Source of the DNA: Candidatus Pacearchaeota archaeon
Lineage (GTDB): Archaea > Nanoarchaeota > Nanoarchaeia > Pacearchaeales > GW2011-AR1
Direction: 5' to 3'
Length of the DNA: 11,074 nt
NCBI GenBank assembly: GCA_002690445.1
Contig: NZER01000228.1
Coordinates: 1-11,074 of the forward strand
Translations under genes and position numbers: made by a program
In this document: in pieces, positions 8,045 through 11,074 of the stretch
Layout of the letters: each line of letters opens with the position of its first letter
Position numbering within the stretch: the stretch's first letter is position 1
The notes under the pieces: model-generated
Databases searched by the model: none
What the model was told of the DNA's origin: nothing
Seen by the model: the letters and a program-made list of their open reading frames with translations, nothing else

Positions 8045-8898
8045 CGCGGGTATTCACCTTCAATATGAGTCTGCCTTGGAGCAATAAGTTGCTGACCACC
8101 TTCCTGACCGACAGTTGCACCTTGTGCTGCAGCTTGTGCCTGAGATTGGTCAACAGCATCACTTATAAACTGGTCTGCGGTATAGGATGAGAACCCTGTG
8201 CTACCTGACTTAGCTTTGACAACGCTAAATAGATTTTGCGCTTGCTGTGCATGGGTTGTTGCATTCTCTGGGTCTTGTATTGCAAGATAAAGCAATCTAG
8301 CTATTTCAGTCATAAGTTTGGTCGTTACTTCATTGCTTACACCTTTAGCCTTAAGTTCTCCTTCAAGCGCACCAGCCTGCTGATGAATTATGTCAATGCG
8401 ATCATCAACTGTTTCACTCTCATATTGAGCTTTGGACGCTGCACTCACACCACTAGCCATTCGCTGACGCGAAATCTCCCTGTCCAGAAAATCTTCTTTA
8501 GACATGGGATCACCTGTCATTACAGTCTCGACACCTTGATCGTCCATTTGCGTGTATGGCGCATAATCTTCCGTATACTTTTGATAAGCCTCTGGATAGG
8601 CTTTCTCATACAATCCTTTGTCCCGTTGAAATGAGGTTTGTCGTTCTTCTTGCGCTCTCTCGGCTGCATCTTTGGCCTGCAACTCATTCATTCCTCGCGC
8701 CATCAACTGTCGTTGCAAAGCATCAACCGCATCCAATTCACCCGTAAGCGCACCACGCTGCAGGATCGGGCTGGCCGATGGCTCCTGATAGAAGCGATCA
8801 AAATACTCCAGTTCATCCGGAGATGCACCACCGCGAAATTTGTCAGCCCACTCCTTGGCTTGTCGCCTTCTCTTTGTTAACTCAAATAAACTAGCCAT
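8041..8898 (-). CDS. Unknown structural-type protein (285 aa), Gln/Ala-rich; putative internal virion protein
   Basis: I do not recognise a family. The 285-residue product is strongly polar and helical in appearance: a basic N-terminus (LTKRRRQAKEW), a long Glu/Gln/Arg/Ala-rich stretch around residues 50-105 suited to coiled coil, an acidic Tyr-rich patch around 98-120, another helical block near 165-235, and a Gln/Ala/Gly-rich tail (QSQAQAAAQGATVGQEGGQQ). No Cys, signal peptide or membrane helix is apparent. Its start shares one base with the upstream stop (TAATG) and its stop overlaps the giant gene start (ATGA), so all three are probably made in fixed ratio from one message. Gln/Ala-rich helical proteins of this size next to a giant late protein are typical of podovirus ejection proteins; that role is inferred from context and composition only. 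No ribosome site precedes its ATG. Confidence 0.7.
   Translation of the reverse strand: MASLFELTKRRRQAKEWADKFRGGASPDELEYFDRFYQEPSASPILQRGALTGELDAVDALQRQLMARGMNELQAKDAAERAQEERQTSFQRDKGLYEKAYPEAYQKYTEDYAPYTQMDDQGVETVMTGDPMSKEDFLDREISRQRMASGVSAASKAQYESETVDDRIDIIHQQAGALEGELKAKGVSNEVTTKLMTEIARLLYLAIQDPENATTHAQQAQNLFSVVKAKSGSTGFSSYTADQFISDAVDQSQAQAAAQGATVGQEGGQQLIAPRQTHIEGEYPR
8054..8060 (-). promoter_or_regulatory. Ribosome binding site for the giant protein gene
   Basis: On the minus strand AAGGTGA lies nine bases before the ATG at 8044, within the last codons of the 285-residue gene. It is the clearest Shine-Dalgarno-like sequence among the visible late genes and, with the ATGA stop/start overlap, supports the chosen start. 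Confidence 0.5.
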
Positions 8899-9989
8899 TA
8901 TGGTTTTGGAAATATTACATCGCCTAATCGCTCTTTGCCGCCTTTACCGGGGTCTGCTGTTTGTATAATTGAACCAAGCTGAGACATTGTTTCCTGCGGC
9001 GACGTTCCAAATCCTGTTACCTGTCCCGGCGCTGTTGGCGTTGGCATTGTGCCTTCACCAAATACTGTGCCGGGATTTACACCAGATTTCAAACTGCTCA
9101 CAACACTACCAGATTGACCCAGTGCCTGACCAAGCCGCTGCTGTTTCTGCGCCAAGGCATCACCAAATGTCATCGCTGCCTTGTACTTGTCCATCTCAGC
9201 AGTTCGACCAACACCAATACCCATCCGACCCAAACCACGCTCAACATTAGCCATCTCCGAACCAGACAACTTCGAGGGGTCTTGAGCTGCTAGAAGCGAT
9301 TGAAAGCTGTCTCCAATTTGTTTTTGTGTACCCTGAACTTCGGGTGATAACTCGTGTTCAAAACCACGCAACCCCCCTGCAATAGCTTTACCAGACTGAT
9401 CGAGTTGATCTACTCTTGTAGCAGTCTTGGCCAGATCACCAAGTCGTTGTTGCTCGCGATTAACCTCTCCAAGTATGTCAACACGCCCCGGCCTACCGGC
9501 CCTTACGGTTGTTGGATTTCCAGTTTGCTGGTCAAGTATGATGTTGCCATCCGCGTCTGCCGCATATTGCGGCTTAATCCCATAAAGCTCTTCGTATTCT
9601 GTATCAACACTACCGCCCATCGGACTTTTTGTGCGGCTTGTGATCTGCCCGGCTTCATTTCTTTCAGTAACGATGCCGTAATTTAACAACGAGTTTAAAT
9701 CATCAAGAGCAACTTGCTCCATCTTGCCAGCTTCAATTTTTGAATTAACATATGCTGGTAAGAATGCGTTAAACTCTTTCTTTAAATCCTTTATATTCTG
9801 TTGTGACGCATCACCCTTGGTTGACAAAGCTTCGCCCATTGCATAGAGCATACCTATGTCAACAATGTTCTTCATGGAGAGTATACCGTCCTCACTAAAC
9901 GTACCTTTGACTCCATCAACTAGACCACCAAACAACTCGCTGCCTGTGCCTATAATTGCATTTTTTAGTCTTTCTAGTAATTCTAACAT
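8898..9989 (-). CDS. Unknown structural-type protein (363 aa); putative internal virion protein
   Basis: No family recognised. The first 60 residues hold a Gly-rich, moderately hydrophobic region (IIGTGSELFGGLVDGVKG, then IVDIGMLYAMGEAL) that could associate with membranes. The middle (about 130-165) has a loop-like Asp/Gly segment, residues 170-290 are helical with repeated Gln/Arg/Leu, and the tail from about 300 is low-complexity Gly/Ser/Pro/Thr (including MPTPTAPGQ). There are no Cys residues, catalytic motifs or signal peptide. The ATG at 9989 lies four bases after the previous stop, with no Shine-Dalgarno sequence, and the stop TAA shares its last base with the next ATG; translation probably depends on coupling. 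Placement between a decoration-like protein and two other putative ejection proteins suggests a packaged virion component. It might instead be a tail or head-tail component. Confidence 0.7.
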   Translation of the reverse strand: MLELLERLKNAIIGTGSELFGGLVDGVKGTFSEDGILSMKNIVDIGMLYAMGEALSTKGDASQQNIKDLKKEFNAFLPAYVNSKIEAGKMEQVALDDLNSLLNYGIVTERNEAGQITSRTKSPMGGSVDTEYEELYGIKPQYAADADGNIILDQQTGNPTTVRAGRPGRVDILGEVNREQQRLGDLAKTATRVDQLDQSGKAIAGGLRGFEHELSPEVQGTQKQIGDSFQSLLAAQDPSKLSGSEMANVERGLGRMGIGVGRTAEMDKYKAAMTFGDALAQKQQRLGQALGQSGSVVSSLKSGVNPGTVFGEGTMPTPTAPGQVTGFGTSPQETMSQLGSIIQTADPGKGGKERLGDVIFPKP

Positions 9990-9993
9990 GATG

Positions 9994-10323
9994 TTATGTT
10001 AATATTCCGGCAGTGCGCAGAACACCTTTTAAGTGGTTAATCTGTTCTGCCATGTCGTTGAGAACGACGATGAGTTCTGCCTTGGTTGGGTGTGCTGCGT
10101 CCGAAGCAGCAAAATCAATGGCGGTTTCTGCGGACGCTGAACCACATGATGTACCACCAATTGATGCGATGTCAGCTGATGCTGCCGCTTTCTTCACAAC
10201 ACCATCTGTGCTGGTTGTTGCGTCTGGTACTGTCAGACCGTCAAGCATGGCGTTTGCCGCCGCTAGGTCGGCAAACAACGTGGTCGCATCTGTAAAGTCT
10301 GTGTGAGCTACATTAACTGACAT
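9994..10323 (-). CDS. Small head-fibre or decoration-like protein (109 aa)
   Basis: A 109-residue acidic, Ala/Thr/Asp-rich protein. The middle reads VPDATTSTDGVVKKAAASADI and the C-terminus is a helix-like block from about 78, PTKAELIVVLNDMAEQINHLKGVLRTAGILT. A Thr/Asp-rich repeat-like segment followed by one helix ending in an AGI-type tail resembles small phage head-fibre proteins (Phage_fiber_2 type), in which the terminal helix trimerises. This comparison is from memory of the pattern and unverified. One Cys is present (TSCGSAS). The gene starts 11 bases inside the end of the upstream tail gene and stops four bases before the next ATG, so it is an integral part of the late operon. Only a weak AGG precedes the start. 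It is probably exposed on the virion surface, at the capsid or the tail. Confidence 0.55.
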   Translation of the reverse strand: MSVNVAHTDFTDATTLFADLAAANAMLDGLTVPDATTSTDGVVKKAAASADIASIGGTSCGSASAETAIDFAASDAAHPTKAELIVVLNDMAEQINHLKGVLRTAGILT

Positions 10324-11074
10324 AAGCCTGTGATAACATTGGATTCATGGGTGTTATATCCCGTGTCTGGAGTTGGATGTTCGATAGGTTAATTCCATTT
10401 GTCCATTTCAACGCGTAAGACACTTTCCAACCCTGTTGACCACCCTGAAAATTGTAAAGTAAATTCTGTATTTGCTTCGGCCCACTCCAAACCGTTGACA
10501 AAGTAACGGGAAACTTGATGGGCGTAGCCTGTGCCGCCAATGTCTTAGACTGTGAACCAGCCGAAGTGTCCGGCGTTGTCTCGTCATTCACACGCTGAAT
10601 GGCTGTGACCGACGAAGCCGATTGTACCTTGTTAAATAAAAGACGAAGCTCCTGCGGCTTCTGTTCGACTCTGGTATCGTTGGTGCAAAATGCCCTAGTC
10701 TCGACGTATGCCGTTGCGAAGTTAGAACCCTCATATAACTTAACACACTTGTAGGCTGGCTCACCCGAACTGGTTGTTGTTCCATGTGTGATTGCAAATA
10801 ACTCGCGCTTGTTGTTTGTCTCCACCTTGGCAAAGTCCATGATAGGCCCAATGTTAGCGTTGCTGTCATCGGTGAGTTGATCGAAACTTACAAATTGCTT
10901 TGTTAGTGTATCAAAAACGAGAATGCCGTGACCAAAAATAGTATTACAAGCAAATAAAGCGTAATCATCAAATACAATGGCGGTACACTTTTTAGTGTCT
11001 TGCACAACACCCTTAAACAGTCGAGCAACCTTAAGTGAAAATATCGAGTTTCGTCCTTCATTTTTTGACTGCAT
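10313..11074 (-). CDS. C-terminal part of a probable tail protein, nozzle-like beta-propeller (partial)
   Basis: At least 253 residues, running off the right window edge; the ATG that coincides with the last bases is most likely an internal Met, because the sequence begins in the middle of what looks like a repeat fold. The first 130 residues are beta-rich with repeated hydrophobic strands and turns (TAIVFDDYALFACNT, GILVFDTLTKQFVSFDQ, ELFAITHGT), a pattern seen in propeller-type phage tail nozzle or stabilisation proteins. The rest (RAFCTNDTRVEQKPQELRL onward) resembles a terminal beta-sandwich. It would sit at the distal short tail and help gate DNA exit. It is the first visible gene of the late operon and overlaps the 109-residue gene by 11 bases. 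Family assignment is by pattern and context only; a baseplate or fibre protein is possible. Confidence 0.55.
   Translation of the reverse strand: MQSKNEGRNSIFSLKVARLFKGVVQDTKKCTAIVFDDYALFACNTIFGHGILVFDTLTKQFVSFDQLTDDSNANIGPIMDFAKVETNNKRELFAITHGTTTSSGEPAYKCVKLYEGSNFATAYVETRAFCTNDTRVEQKPQELRLLFNKVQSASSVTAIQRVNDETTPDTSAGSQSKTLAAQATPIKFPVTLSTVWSGPKQIQNLLYNFQGGQQGWKVSYALKWTNGINLSNIQLQTRDITPMNPMLSQAYVS

Noticed and set aside
8236..8634. 132-residue plus-strand reading frame with hydrophobic N-terminus
   Set aside because: Antisense to the 285-residue gene; the Cys/Leu/Phe richness is what results from reading Gln/Ala/Glu-rich coding sequence backwards.

Overview
The window looks like part of a tailed double-stranded DNA phage (or prophage) genome, most likely one with a short, podovirus-like tail. 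The signs are a family A DNA polymerase end followed by a P-loop replication ATPase, an opposing block of tightly packed structural-type genes, one very long (2045-residue) virion-type protein, and almost no intergenic DNA. Host and lineage cannot be fixed from sequence alone. Base composition looks roughly balanced, and no tRNA, CRISPR, integrase or insertion sequence is visible.

Left part, plus strand (1-1816): a replication cassette. It holds the C-terminal end of a family A DNA polymerase (to 410), a 67-residue unknown protein (388-591) and a 412-residue DUF3987-like ATPase (578-1816). The three reading frames overlap by 23 and 14 bases, so they are probably co-transcribed and translationally coupled.

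Junction (1814-1909): the two gene blocks converge here. The short gap holds a plus-strand hairpin with a T-run, nested in further inverted repeats whose outer arms include both TAG stop codons.

Right part, minus strand (11074 down to 1907): a late, structural-type operon. In transcription order it has the end of a probable beta-propeller tail protein (nozzle-like), a 109-residue head-fibre or decoration-like protein, a 363-residue and a 285-residue unknown protein, and the 2045-residue protein. Neighbouring genes overlap by 11, 1 and 4 bases or are separated by 4 bases. Order and composition resemble podovirus late regions, where tail genes precede internal or ejection proteins. The last three genes are therefore inferred to form the machinery that is packaged in the capsid and delivered into the host at infection. 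The giant protein has Gly/Ala-rich segments near its N-terminus and an HExxH zinc-peptidase-like motif at residues 485-489.

All functional names rest on motif and context reading by eye; no database search was run.
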